Both the position numbers and the translations under genes were made by a program. Source: Colimorpha sp045222295 (GTDB lineage Bacteria; Bacteroidota; Bacteroidia; Bacteroidales; P3). Taken from it: DNA of 64,000 nt. Location: the NCBI GenBank assembly GCA_045222295.1, contig JBGUXP010000004.1, forward strand, positions 1-64,000, read 5' to 3'. The notes beneath the pieces are model-generated. The model saw only the letters and a program-made list of their open reading frames with translations, did no database searches and was not told the origin of the DNA. This document shows positions 14,596 to 23,598 of this stretch, in pieces (position 1 is the first letter of the stretch; every line of letters starts with the position of its first letter).

Positions 14596-17500
14596 ATGAA
14601 AAAGATCTGTCTTTCCTTGATAATATGCATGCTGTCGATAGCGACGGCATACTCACAGTTGACCATGGTTACCTTGAAAGATTCCACCTCTGGGCAAACG
14701 GTATCTTTTGATTCGACCAATGCTGTGGGTATACTTGACAATGGAGGAGAAGGTCGCTATGTTCCAGGGGACCACTATATTACGATTACTTCTACATGTG
14801 ATCCCTATCGTTTCTTTCTTAAATTAGGAGAACTGGACATAGATTGTCTCGATACGTTGTATATCTATGATGGTCCGTCCATTAGTAGCCCTGTCCGTGC
14901 AAAAATAAACAATTGCACAGGCCATTTTGCTGGTCAGGAGATTTTTGTTTCTCCGAATAACACTAGTGGAATGCTCACAGTTCGGTTTGTTGCTGTCAAT
15001 GGATCTCAGGGTGGTATGGGATTTTCTCTAGGTACTAACTGTGGAATCCCGTGCGAGAAGGTGGAGCCCGTGATTGAGTCTGCATTCTATCGTACACGTA
15101 ATGGTGTGATTTATGACACAGCATACTTGCGTGATGTGCCGGTCTATGATACAACATGGAATATTAGCCTTTCTGGAGACACTCTTGGAATTGCTCATAT
15201 TGACACGAATTATTTCGTTGGTGCTCACCTCTGTGTGGGTGATGGCGTTATCTTCCGTGGGCATGGTGTGTATTCTAATAATCATGGATACTATACCCCC
15301 TCTGATGCCACAACTTTTTTCGTTTGGGATATGGCTAATGATGGTGATACGATTAAAGGTACTGGTCTTACTGAAATTACTTATAGGGATTACCAAAAAA
15401 CGGGTTGCTATGATATGGAGCTTTCTCTTACCGATGCTTATGGATGTGCCTCTCAGACTTATGTGTCGGTCAAGGTTCGTACTTCGGTCAACCCAATCAA
15501 AACTATCTTTACACTAGCTGATATTTGCAATCGCGATTCGCTGATGGTTAATATGGGTTATAGCGGCGAAAATGCAACCCTGACCCTGCGAGAGGTGGAA
15601 TCGAATGAGACTGTCTCCAAAATCAATGAGGTGAGAACCTTCATTCCTGATGGCCCTAATTGCCCTCCAGGATTTTATGAGGCTCCAGTTACTTTTACCG
15701 AGTTCCCTGCCAGCAAGCGTATTACTCGTGCTTCCGATGTTTGTTCCATTTGCCTTAATATGGAGCATTCGTTTATTGGTGATGTCACGGTGTCTATCAT
15801 CTGCCCTACGGGTAATCAGGCTTTCCTATGGTATGGAAACCAAGATCCTGATCCCCGTGACGGCAGGAATGAATCGGGTAGTGCTGGTTATGGTGGTGGT
15901 GGTACCAACCTTGGATATGCTCTCGATAATGGATCTTCTGACAGTGGCTGCGACTCATTGAACAACCCCTTTGGTGGCGGTTTGGACTATTGCTTCTCCC
16001 GTAATGGAGATTATGTCCTTGTCACCGGCGAGCGTGCTGATGCTGTCGTTGGACGTCCTGTCCGTCCCGGTGCCAACAACTGCTATATTACCGGTACGAA
16101 CTTCAAGGATACATACAGTAATGTTACTGTAGGACCGGAACCTTCTTACTTTAACAACGGAGGCGGACAGACGTACACATTAAGTGGTACAACCAAGCAT
16201 CCTAGTGACCGTGCAACGAAAAGCGATTACTATATTCCTTACACCGATTTCAGCGAGTTGATTGGTTGCCCCTTGAATGGTACATGGAAAATCAGGGTTC
16301 ATGATAAGTGGGCTATTGATAATGGATGGGTTTTTAGTTGGGGTATGGATATCTGTGGAGTCACGCAAGACGATGACTGTAAATATACGGTAGGAATTGA
16401 TTCTCTTGTATGGCGTCCCGACCCCGATCCGCAGTATCATGACTATGAATTGGGCCATTATCGCGGACTCAAGGTTGAGCAGGCTTCTTCCACTGTCTCT
16501 TATATCTCTTCGCCCGACACAGCTGGATTCTTCCCTATCAATGTGTTTGTATATGATGAGTTTGGTTGTGTGTGGGATACCAATACCCGAATCACAACCT
16601 ACTGGACACCCCAGCCCAGATTAGGTGCTGATACGGCTCTTTGTGGTGTTGATCGTGCAATACTTGACGCTACCGATCGCCATGCTGCTACCGAGAATTA
16701 CACCTATATCTGGTCGCCCTTTGGACAAAATACGCCTACTATCGTGTCTGCCGATGATGCTCACGGTAACATCCCCTATGTTGTAAGCGTGATGAATACG
16801 CGTAATGAGACAGTTTGCACCACACGTGATACTATCAATGTTAACGTCCGTAAACAACCTCTGCCTAATTTTACACCCGAGCCTTTCACTTTTGAAGGAT
16901 GTGCTCCCATGACCATCCATTTTGACAACCAAAGTATTGATGCCCAGAGCCACCTGTGGGTCTTCGGAGACGGTATTATCTCTGAGCTCCCTAGTCCCAC
17001 ACATACCTATTCAGAGGGTATCTACACCTTGAAGTATTATGCTACTTCTGACGAGGGATGTGTCGATTCCATCATTTCCGAAGGAGGTATTGCGGTTTAT
17101 CGCAAACCAGAGGCTTCCTTCACTTGGGATCCCGTCTATCCGTCGGTGGCTACGCCTGTGGTCAACTTCAATAATACCACGCCGCATTCTGCGAATACTC
17201 GTTACTTCTGGGAACTCCAGTACACTAGCGACAACCCGCTCTCCTTTGAAACCCTTAATGGCCGAGATGCTACTTTCGACTTCTCGAGATACAACAATGG
17301 AGACATCTCGGGCAACTATAATGTTCGTTTGATTGCCCGCACCGACAACCTTGCACCTTCGGGCAACATGGTCTACTGTTCCGATACCGCTGCCAACAAC
17401 ATCCTCATCATCAACGACTATTTACAATTTCCCAATGTGGTGACTCCCAATGGCGATGGCATCAACGATCGTTTCGTTATCCAGAATCTCGTCAATGGTC

Positions 17501-17694
17501 TTGCTTATCCTATCAACAGCCTCGATATCTATAACAAGTGGGGCGCTCGCGTCTACCACATGGAAAACATTTCAAGTGATGACGACTTCTGGGATCCCTC
17601 GGACATGCCCGACGGTACCTACTTCTATCGCTTCTCTGCCCGAGGCTACAATGGCAATATCGAGCACAATGGAGCCATTGAGGTGATTCACTAA
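14596..17694 (+). CDS. multidomain T9SS type B (CHU_C) cargo with CUB-, P-domain- and PKD-like modules
   Basis: 1032 residues. Signal peptide 1-20. Residues about 25-150 resemble a CUB module (YIYDGPSISSP, then VRFVAVNGSQGGMGFSLG). About 360-560 has SICLNMEHSFIGDVTVSIICP and LIGCPLNGTWKIRVHDKWAID, the pattern of a proprotein-convertase P-domain. About 750-830 has DNQSIDAQSHLWVFGDG, a PKD repeat. The C-terminal 85 residues (FPNVVTPNGDGINDRFVI ... IYNKWGARVY ... DGTYFYRFSARG) form a gliding-motility/type B sorting domain used by the type IX secretion system. Probably a surface or secreted adhesin; no catalytic motif seen. Confidence 0.85.
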   Translation: MKKICLSLIICMLSIATAYSQLTMVTLKDSTSGQTVSFDSTNAVGILDNGGEGRYVPGDHYITITSTCDPYRFFLKLGELDIDCLDTLYIYDGPSISSPVRAKINNCTGHFAGQEIFVSPNNTSGMLTVRFVAVNGSQGGMGFSLGTNCGIPCEKVEPVIESAFYRTRNGVIYDTAYLRDVPVYDTTWNISLSGDTLGIAHIDTNYFVGAHLCVGDGVIFRGHGVYSNNHGYYTPSDATTFFVWDMANDGDTIKGTGLTEITYRDYQKTGCYDMELSLTDAYGCASQTYVSVKVRTSVNPIKTIFTLADICNRDSLMVNMGYSGENATLTLREVESNETVSKINEVRTFIPDGPNCPPGFYEAPVTFTEFPASKRITRASDVCSICLNMEHSFIGDVTVSIICPTGNQAFLWYGNQDPDPRDGRNESGSAGYGGGGTNLGYALDNGSSDSGCDSLNNPFGGGLDYCFSRNGDYVLVTGERADAVVGRPVRPGANNCYITGTNFKDTYSNVTVGPEPSYFNNGGGQTYTLSGTTKHPSDRATKSDYYIPYTDFSELIGCPLNGTWKIRVHDKWAIDNGWVFSWGMDICGVTQDDDCKYTVGIDSLVWRPDPDPQYHDYELGHYRGLKVEQASSTVSYISSPDTAGFFPINVFVYDEFGCVWDTNTRITTYWTPQPRLGADTALCGVDRAILDATDRHAATENYTYIWSPFGQNTPTIVSADDAHGNIPYVVSVMNTRNETVCTTRDTINVNVRKQPLPNFTPEPFTFEGCAPMTIHFDNQSIDAQSHLWVFGDGIISELPSPTHTYSEGIYTLKYYATSDEGCVDSIISEGGIAVYRKPEASFTWDPVYPSVATPVVNFNNTTPHSANTRYFWELQYTSDNPLSFETLNGRDATFDFSRYNNGDISGNYNVRLIARTDNLAPSGNMVYCSDTAANNILIINDYLQFPNVVTPNGDGINDRFVIQNLVNGLAYPINSLDIYNKWGARVYHMENISSDDDFWDPSDMPDGTYFYRFSARGYNGNIEHNGAIEVIH

Positions 17695-17716
17695 ATCCTT
17701 TAATGAACACTCCACA

Positions 17717-17747
17717 AGCACCATTCTCATGAATGGTGCTTTTTTTA
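17717..17747 (+). terminator. terminator after the T9SS cargo gene
   Basis: AGCACCATTC-TCAT-GAATGGTGCT, a 10-bp perfect stem followed by six T, 22 bases past the stop. Confidence 0.88.
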
Positions 17748-17770
17748 TTTCCTATGTCAAAAAAAAATTG

Positions 17771-17778
17771 TATTTTTG
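17771..17778 (+). promoter_or_regulatory. -7 element before dnaG
   Basis: TATTTTTG followed by CA, 13 bases before the dnaG ATG, implying a very short leader. No clear -33 TTTG. Confidence 0.6.
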
Positions 17779-17791
17779 CACCCCAATTGTC

Positions 17792-19801
17792 ATGATAGAC
17801 CAAGAGACCATACAACGCATTATGGATGCCGCCCGTATTGAGGAGGTGATAGGCGATTTTGTCTCTCTCAAGAAGCGCGGAGCCAACCACATAGGCTGCT
17901 GTCCCTTCCACAACGAGAAGACGCCTTCGTTCTATGTCTCACCCTCGAAAGGCATCTTTAAGTGCTTTGGTTGTGGCGAGGCTGGCGATGTAGTGAAGTT
18001 TTTAATGAAACATGAGCACTACACCTACCCAGAGGCGTTGCGTTGGTTGGCACAGAAGTATAACATCGAGATCCGAGAGGAAGAACAGACCGAGGAGCAG
18101 AAAGAACGTCAGAACGAGCGCGATGCCCTATTTCATGTCTCCGAGTTTGCGCAGCAGTATTTCGCTGACCTGCTTTATAACGACGAGATGGGTCGTGCCG
18201 TTGGCCTCAGTTATTTTCACAGCCGTGGTCTCAGCGACGAGGTGATTAGGAATTTTGGCCTTGGCTACTGTCTTGACGAGTGGAGCAATTTCACAGACCA
18301 TGCCCGCAAAAATGGTTACAGCGACAGTGTACTCGAGAAGACCGGACTGACGATATTCAAAGACTCCGACTTGTCTGACAAGACTGACCCGTCCGACCAC
18401 CGCCGTCGTTCTTACGACCGCTTCCGAGGTCGTGTCATGTTTCCCATCTACAGTATCTCGGGCAGAGTGCTTGGATTCAGTGGACGTGTGCTCAGCAGTG
18501 AGAAGCAGGCCGCCAAGTACGTCAACTCCCCCGACTCCGATATCTACAACAAGAGCCGCATTCTCTATGGCCTTTTTCAGGCCCGCATGGCAATCTCAAA
18601 AGCCAACAAGTGCTATCTTGTCGAGGGCAATATCGATGTCATCTCTATGCATCAATCTGGTGTGGAGAATACGGTGGCTTCCTGTGGCACCTCTCTCACC
18701 ACCGAACAGATACGTCTCATCAAGCGTTATACTCCCAATGTCACTGTGCTCTATGATGGCGACTCCGCTGGCATCAAGGCAGCCCTCCGTGCTGTCAACC
18801 TGCTCTTTGCCGAGGGCATGCATGTGCGCTGTGTTCTCTTCCCCGATGGCGAGGATCCCGATAGCTATGCCCAGAAATATGGCTCAACAGCCTTGCAGGA
18901 ATATCTGGCCTCTCATGAGGACAACTTTGTCATCTTCAAGACCCGTGTCCTGCTCGATGGTGTCAAGGACGACCCCATTCGCAAGGCCGAGCTCGTCAAG
19001 GAAACCATCGACACCATAGCCCTTGTGCCCGATCTCATTGAGCGCACTGAGTATATCGCCCAATGTGCCAACTTGCTCGATGTCCCCGAGGAGGCTTTGG
19101 CATCTGAACTTTCCAAAGCCGTCAATCGCAATCGATTGAAAAACTACGAGGAGCAGACCACAAGTGAAACCTCAAGCGACTCTAGCGACTCTAAGGCCCC
19201 TAGGGCCCCTAGTGACTCTAAGGACTCTAGTCCCTCTAGTGTCGCTCTCGCGCCCCAGGCTTGCGAGCGCCACCTCATTCAGCTTCTCCTCAACCACGGT
19301 GACCAGACCCTCACGCAGACTCTTACTGCAGATGATGGCACTCCACAGGAATATACCTATACCGTGGCTCAAGCTATTGTTTCCGACTTGCAAGGTGACG
19401 AGCTATGTTTTTCTGATCCCCTCTGCCAGCGCATCTTTAACTATTTCGCCGATACCCTCTCTCGTGGCGAAGTACCTGATGCTTCCCACTTCATTACCAT
19501 TGACGACGAGGATCTTCGGTCCTTCGCAATCTCGCTCATGCTTGACACCTTCCGTATTAGTGAGACATGGCGTCAGAAACAGGTTTTCGTTCCCTCTATT
19601 GAGGACAATCTTCAGACTGATCTTTACGAGTCGATATTGTCCTTTAAGCTCAAGTGTATCGAAGATCGCATCGCTGACAATGCACGTCGTTTCCGTGAGG
19701 CCAAGGATGATGAAGAGATGATGATACTCCTCTCCGAGAAGAAGAACCTCGTTGACCTCCACCGCAAGATTGGCTTGGCACTTCACAGAGTAATAAACTA
19801 G
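17792..19801 (+). CDS. dnaG: DNA primase
   Basis: Makes RNA primers at the replication fork. The N-terminal zinc-binding domain has CCPFHNEKTPSF and CFGCGEAGD, i.e. the CHC2 arrangement. The catalytic core has the Toprim acidic residues (LVEGNIDVISMHQ and LYDGDSAG). The frame opens at 17729 but the ATG at 17792, next to a promoter, gives the proper start MIDQETIQRIMDAA and 669 residues. Two 9-bp tandem arrays are translated: 18362-18397 codes a xxD repeat in the core region, and 19176-19238 codes a Ser/Asp/Pro linker between the core and the C-terminal helicase-binding domain. Confidence 0.95.
   Translation: MIDQETIQRIMDAARIEEVIGDFVSLKKRGANHIGCCPFHNEKTPSFYVSPSKGIFKCFGCGEAGDVVKFLMKHEHYTYPEALRWLAQKYNIEIREEEQTEEQKERQNERDALFHVSEFAQQYFADLLYNDEMGRAVGLSYFHSRGLSDEVIRNFGLGYCLDEWSNFTDHARKNGYSDSVLEKTGLTIFKDSDLSDKTDPSDHRRRSYDRFRGRVMFPIYSISGRVLGFSGRVLSSEKQAAKYVNSPDSDIYNKSRILYGLFQARMAISKANKCYLVEGNIDVISMHQSGVENTVASCGTSLTTEQIRLIKRYTPNVTVLYDGDSAGIKAALRAVNLLFAEGMHVRCVLFPDGEDPDSYAQKYGSTALQEYLASHEDNFVIFKTRVLLDGVKDDPIRKAELVKETIDTIALVPDLIERTEYIAQCANLLDVPEEALASELSKAVNRNRLKNYEEQTTSETSSDSSDSKAPRAPSDSKDSSPSSVALAPQACERHLIQLLLNHGDQTLTQTLTADDGTPQEYTYTVAQAIVSDLQGDELCFSDPLCQRIFNYFADTLSRGEVPDASHFITIDDEDLRSFAISLMLDTFRISETWRQKQVFVPSIEDNLQTDLYESILSFKLKCIEDRIADNARRFREAKDDEEMMILLSEKKNLVDLHRKIGLALHRVIN
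18362..18397. repeat. 9-bp tandem array inside dnaG, first
   Basis: Four 9-mers each ending GAC, coding the tripeptide pattern x-x-Asp four times (DSD LSD KTD PSD). Confidence 0.8.
19176..19238. repeat. 9-bp tandem array inside dnaG, second
   Basis: Seven 9-mers of the type NNGACTCTA/NGGCCCCTA. Read in frame as a Ser/Asp/Ala/Pro-rich interdomain linker. Confidence 0.9.
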
Positions 19802-19833
19802 AATTTCTAGATAATCTAGGAATAAATATAACA

Positions 19834-21030
19834 ATGGACATACAGACCCTTAAACAACGCTACGATATTATTGGCAACGACCCCAAACTCCTCATGGCCC
19901 TCAACAAGGCTATCCAGGTGGCACCCACAAACCTCTCCATACTCATCACTGGTGAGAGTGGTGTGGGCAAGGATGTCTTCTCGCGCATCATCCACGAGAA
20001 CAGCACCCGCAAACATGTGCGGCAGGGTAGGGGGCTCATCTCCGTCAACTGTGGCGCCATCCCTGAGGGCACCATCGAGAGCGAGCTCTTCGGCCATGTG
20101 AAGGGAGCCTTCACAGGTGCTGACCGCGCGCGCAAGGGCTATTTCGAGGAGGCCGATGGGGGCACTATTTTCCTCGACGAGATTGGTGAGTTGCCATTGG
20201 CCATGCAGGTCAAGTTGCTCCGTGTCCTCGAGAATGGCGAGATTATCCCTGTCGGCAGTTCCACGCCGCAGAAAATCGACGTGCGTGTGGTCGCCGCTAC
20301 CAATGTCGACATCGTCAAGGCCGTCCGTGAGGGACGTTTCCGCGAAGACCTCTACTACCGCCTCAACCAGCTCTCCATCTATTTGCCTCCGCTACGTGAG
20401 CGCAAGGAAGACATACCCTTGTTGTTTCGCAAATTCTCATCCGATGTGGCCGAGAAATACCACATGCCGCCAATCGTCCTCACCGAGGATGCCCGCACCA
20501 TGCTCATGAACTACCCCTGGTATGGCAACGTACGCGAACTAAAGAACATTACTGAGCAGATAGCTGTCGTCGAGACCGAGCGCAGCATCACCCCGGACAT
20601 CCTGCAGAACTATCTCTCCTATATTCCTGCTGAGCGCATGCCGGTTGTGGTACCTGACACGCAGACCCCTGCTGCCGCTAGCCAGATTACCGATCGCGAA
20701 CTGCTTCTCAAAGCCCTCTCCATGGGACAAATGATCAATGAGATGCGTGGCGAAATCAATGACCTTCGCCAGATGGTCCAGCAACTCACCAGTGGCAATA
20801 ACTATCCACTACCCCCAGCCCACTACCCGCTATCCACTCATAATGAGGAGGAGTTTTTGACTCCCGAAATCATAGAGGACGAGGCTGTCAATCTTGAGGA
20901 CCGTGAACGCCGTGCCATACTCCGTGCCCTCGAACATAGCCAGGGTAACCGTAAGCAGGCTGCCGCCGACCTCCATATCTCCGAGCGCACCCTCTACCGT
21001 AAGTTGAAGGAATATAATATTAGTGAATAA
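19834..21030 (+). CDS. sigma-54-dependent transcriptional activator without receiver domain
   Basis: An AAA+ bacterial enhancer-binding protein of 398 residues. The Walker A is GESGVGKDVF (about 42-51), the sigma-54 contact loop GAFTGADRARKG is intact, the Walker B is GGTIFLDEIGELP, and a C-terminal Fis-type helix-turn-helix (NRKQAAADLHISERTLYRKL) is present. There is no N-terminal receiver or sensor domain, so control must come through another protein or expression level. A Pro/Tyr-rich, repeat-like linker (about 326-345) separates the AAA+ and HTH parts. Targets unknown. Confidence 0.92.
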   Translation: MDIQTLKQRYDIIGNDPKLLMALNKAIQVAPTNLSILITGESGVGKDVFSRIIHENSTRKHVRQGRGLISVNCGAIPEGTIESELFGHVKGAFTGADRARKGYFEEADGGTIFLDEIGELPLAMQVKLLRVLENGEIIPVGSSTPQKIDVRVVAATNVDIVKAVREGRFREDLYYRLNQLSIYLPPLRERKEDIPLLFRKFSSDVAEKYHMPPIVLTEDARTMLMNYPWYGNVRELKNITEQIAVVETERSITPDILQNYLSYIPAERMPVVVPDTQTPAAASQITDRELLLKALSMGQMINEMRGEINDLRQMVQQLTSGNNYPLPPAHYPLSTHNEEEFLTPEIIEDEAVNLEDRERRAILRALEHSQGNRKQAAADLHISERTLYRKLKEYNISE

Positions 21031-21061
21031 AGGATCGTCGGCTCTTTGCTGACATTGTAAG

Positions 21062-22312
21062 ATGAAAACTAACGATATACGTATTTCTCTCCCTGCTTCC
21101 AAGAGTATGAGTAACCGCTGGCTGATGATCAACCATCTCACCGGCGGTCACTTCCGTATCAACAAACTCTCCACCTCTGGCGACACACGACTGCTGCGTC
21201 AGCTATTATTACAACTTGAGGAGGGTGGTGGTTCGGGAGTCTACTATTGCAATAATGCCGGCTCCGTGGCCCGCTTCCTCATGCCGCTGTTGGCCATCAC
21301 CCCCGGACACCATACGCTCACTGGCGATGAACGCCTCTGTCAGCGTCCCATGGCACCACTCATCGACGCTCTGCGTCAGATGGGTCTCCGTATTGAGTGT
21401 ACTAGTCAGGAGGGTTTTCTGCCCGTCAATATCCAAGGGGGCATACCCACGAGACGCACCGTCTCGGTCGACCCTCTGCTCAGCAGCCAGTTTGTAAGTG
21501 CATTACTGCTTATTGCCCCTCGTATGGCTGAGGGCATCTCGCTCACCATGACCCAGCGCCCCACATCGCGCCCTTACATTGAGATGACTTGCGACGCCCT
21601 GCGTCAGGCGGGTATCGAGGTGCGCCGTTCTTCCAACGGCCGCACCTATTATGTCCAGCCCTTTGTTGGCAAGCCCAAAGCTGCCACCATTTCTGTGGAG
21701 CGCGACTGGTCGTCGGCTTCCTATTTCTACACTATGGCCCTCTTGAGGCCCGACCTGCGTATCCGTCTGCTCGGTCTGCAGCTCGACTCCTGCCAGGGCG
21801 ATAGTGCCACCGACGCCTTCTTCCGCCTCCTCGGCGTGCAGTCCACCGAGGTGCGTTCTCCCTACCGATCCGCCGCGCGCTCCATCACCATCCAAGGTCC
21901 TCAGCCGGAGGAACGTCGTCCGTTACCCGGCAAGGTGCAGTTCAATTGTCTTGACTGTCCTGACCTTGTGCCTACTTTCGCTGTGGCCGCTGCCGCCGCT
22001 CGGGTTCGTGCCTCCCTCAAGGGTGTCAGCAATATTGCCCTTAAAGAGAGCGACCGCATGGAAGCCATCAGTACAGAATTGCAACGCATGGGAGGTAAGG
22101 TGACCTGCACGGCCGAGGAAATGGTCATCATCCCCTCGGAACTCCATCCCGTCGAGCCTGTCCGCACCTACAACGACCATCGTATCGCCATGGCATTTGC
22201 GCCCTTGCGGCTTCTTTTCCCCGACCTGCAGATTGAGAAACCTGAGGTGGTCGACAAGTCGTTCCCCGAATTCTGGCAGCAGTTCGACCTGGTGCTGCAA
22301 AACAAGGTTTGA
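21062..22312 (+). CDS. aroA: 3-phosphoshikimate 1-carboxyvinyltransferase (EPSP synthase)
   Basis: Sixth step of the shikimate pathway. Motifs: SKSMSNRWLM near the N-terminus for phosphate binding, NAGSVARFLMPLLA (the N-A-G-T-type family signature with Ser), KESDRMEAISTELQRMGG and TYNDHRIAMAFAPL near the C-terminus with the catalytic Lys/Asp/His residues. 416 residues, normal length. The stop overlaps the proposed TTG start of miaA. Confidence 0.95.
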   Translation: MKTNDIRISLPASKSMSNRWLMINHLTGGHFRINKLSTSGDTRLLRQLLLQLEEGGGSGVYYCNNAGSVARFLMPLLAITPGHHTLTGDERLCQRPMAPLIDALRQMGLRIECTSQEGFLPVNIQGGIPTRRTVSVDPLLSSQFVSALLLIAPRMAEGISLTMTQRPTSRPYIEMTCDALRQAGIEVRRSSNGRTYYVQPFVGKPKAATISVERDWSSASYFYTMALLRPDLRIRLLGLQLDSCQGDSATDAFFRLLGVQSTEVRSPYRSAARSITIQGPQPEERRPLPGKVQFNCLDCPDLVPTFAVAAAAARVRASLKGVSNIALKESDRMEAISTELQRMGGKVTCTAEEMVIIPSELHPVEPVRTYNDHRIAMAFAPLRLLFPDLQIEKPEVVDKSFPEFWQQFDLVLQNKV

Positions 22313-23151
22313 AAAAGCTCATCGTTATCACTGGCCCTACGGCTTCTGGAAAAACCGCCGAAGCTGTTCACCTTGCACAAGAGCTTGGGACTGAAATTCT
22401 TTCCTGTGATTCGCGCCAGTTCTACCGTGAGATGCGCATCGGCGTGGCCCGCCCTTCCGACGAGGAGTTGGCTGCCGCTCCCCATCATTTCATTGCCTGT
22501 CGCTCGGTGACAAAGCCTTATAATATCTCTGACTATGAGCGCGATGCTGTGAGCTTGCTTGACAATCTCTTCCAACGCCACGACACTGTTATCGCGGTCG
22601 GAGGCAGTGGCCTTTACGTCGATGCCCTGCGCTTAGGTGTCACCTCCATGCCCGATCCAACACCCGAACTTCGGGCGCGTCTCCAGCAGATGCCTCTCGA
22701 GGAAAAACGCTCTCAGCTACAGATGCTTGACCCTGAATATTATGCCCGTGTAGACCTCCGTAACCCTGTGCGCCTGCAGCGAGCCCTGGAGGTCTGCTAT
22801 ATGACGGGACATCCTTATTCCCAGGTGCTCGCCGAGAGCGAACCCGCCTCTCGCCCCTTCGACATCGAGGTGCGTGTCATCCAGATTCCGAATTCCGAAC
22901 TTCGAACCAGAATCGACCAGCGTGTCGACCGTATGATGGCAGAGGGACTCCTCGACGAAGTGCGGACGCTCCTCCCTTACCGAGAACTCACCACTCTTCG
23001 TACCGTTGGCTACCGAGAACTCTTTCCCGTCCTCGACGGCACTGCCCAGCTAGTTGATGCTGTGGCTCAGATTAAGCTAAACACCTGGCACTACGCACGT
23101 AAGCAGCTCACCTGGTGCCGCCGCTATATCTCCTCTGTACATCCTCTGTAG
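22309..23151 (+). CDS. miaA: tRNA dimethylallyltransferase, TTG start, repeat-coded C-terminus
   Basis: Adds the dimethylallyl group to A37 of tRNAs reading UNN codons. The N-terminus KKLIVITGPTASGKTAEAVHLA holds the P-loop, and SCDSRQFYREM, VGGSGLYVDALRLG and TIGYRE-like TVGYRELFPVL follow. The start is a TTG that overlaps the aroA stop (TTGA); no ATG upstream or just downstream fits. At 280 residues it is a little short: after KQLTWCRRY the C-terminal tail is replaced by codons from an 11-bp tandem array (23132-23186). A 7-bp array sits inside at 22885-22905. Confidence 0.92.
   Translation: MKKLIVITGPTASGKTAEAVHLAQELGTEILSCDSRQFYREMRIGVARPSDEELAAAPHHFIACRSVTKPYNISDYERDAVSLLDNLFQRHDTVIAVGGSGLYVDALRLGVTSMPDPTPELRARLQQMPLEEKRSQLQMLDPEYYARVDLRNPVRLQRALEVCYMTGHPYSQVLAESEPASRPFDIEVRVIQIPNSELRTRIDQRVDRMMAEGLLDEVRTLLPYRELTTLRTVGYRELFPVLDGTAQLVDAVAQIKLNTWHYARKQLTWCRRYISSVHPL
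22885..22905. repeat. 7-bp tandem array inside miaA
   Basis: ATTCCGA-ATTCCGA-ACTTCGA, 21 bp, in frame. Confidence 0.7.
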
Positions 23152-23186
23152 TTCCTCTGTACATCCTCTGTATATGCTCTGTGTCC
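23132..23186. repeat. 11-bp tandem array at the miaA 3' end
   Basis: Five 11-mers of CCTCTGTACAT type, followed by GACACAGAG, which is the inverted partner of the unit. A related three-unit array with the same flank lies upstream of topA (33629-33661). Confidence 0.9.
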
Positions 23187-23554
23187 GACACAGAGAAAAA
23201 ACATGGGAAATACCGTGTAGATTTTTTTTGTCCAGTTTTAAAATAAATTGTATTTTGCCGCACTTAACAGACAACCGACCGATGCTCTGATAAGTTTATA
23301 ATCATCTGTCTTTTAGTTTGAAACAATGAAAAGTCAGGCTGCGGGAACAGCCGTGAGTTTTTTGACATTGTCCATTGTTTAACTTTAAAAGAGATGATTA
23401 TGAAAGACAAAAGAATCAGAATCAACAAGCGCATGATGGCATGGACCGACGGGACACGCACGCACGTCATTACCAGTGTGTGGCGGCAAGTGGATGACTA
23501 TGGGCGCACGATGCACAACTCTCCGCGCCCCCGGCCGCTGGGTGCACGAAGGGT
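23187..23554. other. 447-base gap between miaA and hbd: leader-like sequence and an unfinished small ORF
   Basis: After the 11-bp array there is an AT-rich stretch, a small hairpin (GGCTG-CGGGAA-CAGCC at about 23338-23353), and TTGACATTG then TTTAACTTTAAAAGAGATG. A frame opens at 23394/23400 (MKDKRIRINKRMMAWTDG...), rich in Arg/Lys, but reaches no stop before the terminator at 23555-23592 and would run on antisense into hbd. I regard it as a decayed gene or a non-coding transcript; no function can be given. Confidence 0.4.
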
Positions 23555-23592
23555 AAAAAAAGAGGGCTTCCAATCGGAAGCCCTCTTTTTTT
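23555..23592. terminator. bidirectional intrinsic terminator after hbd
   Basis: AGAGGGCTTCC-AATC-GGAAGCCCTCT, an 11-bp perfect stem, with A6 on the left and T7 on the right, so it works on both strands. It ends the crt-hbd transcript (minus) and any plus-strand transcript from the preceding gap. Confidence 0.92.
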
Positions 23593-23598
23593 GTTTTA

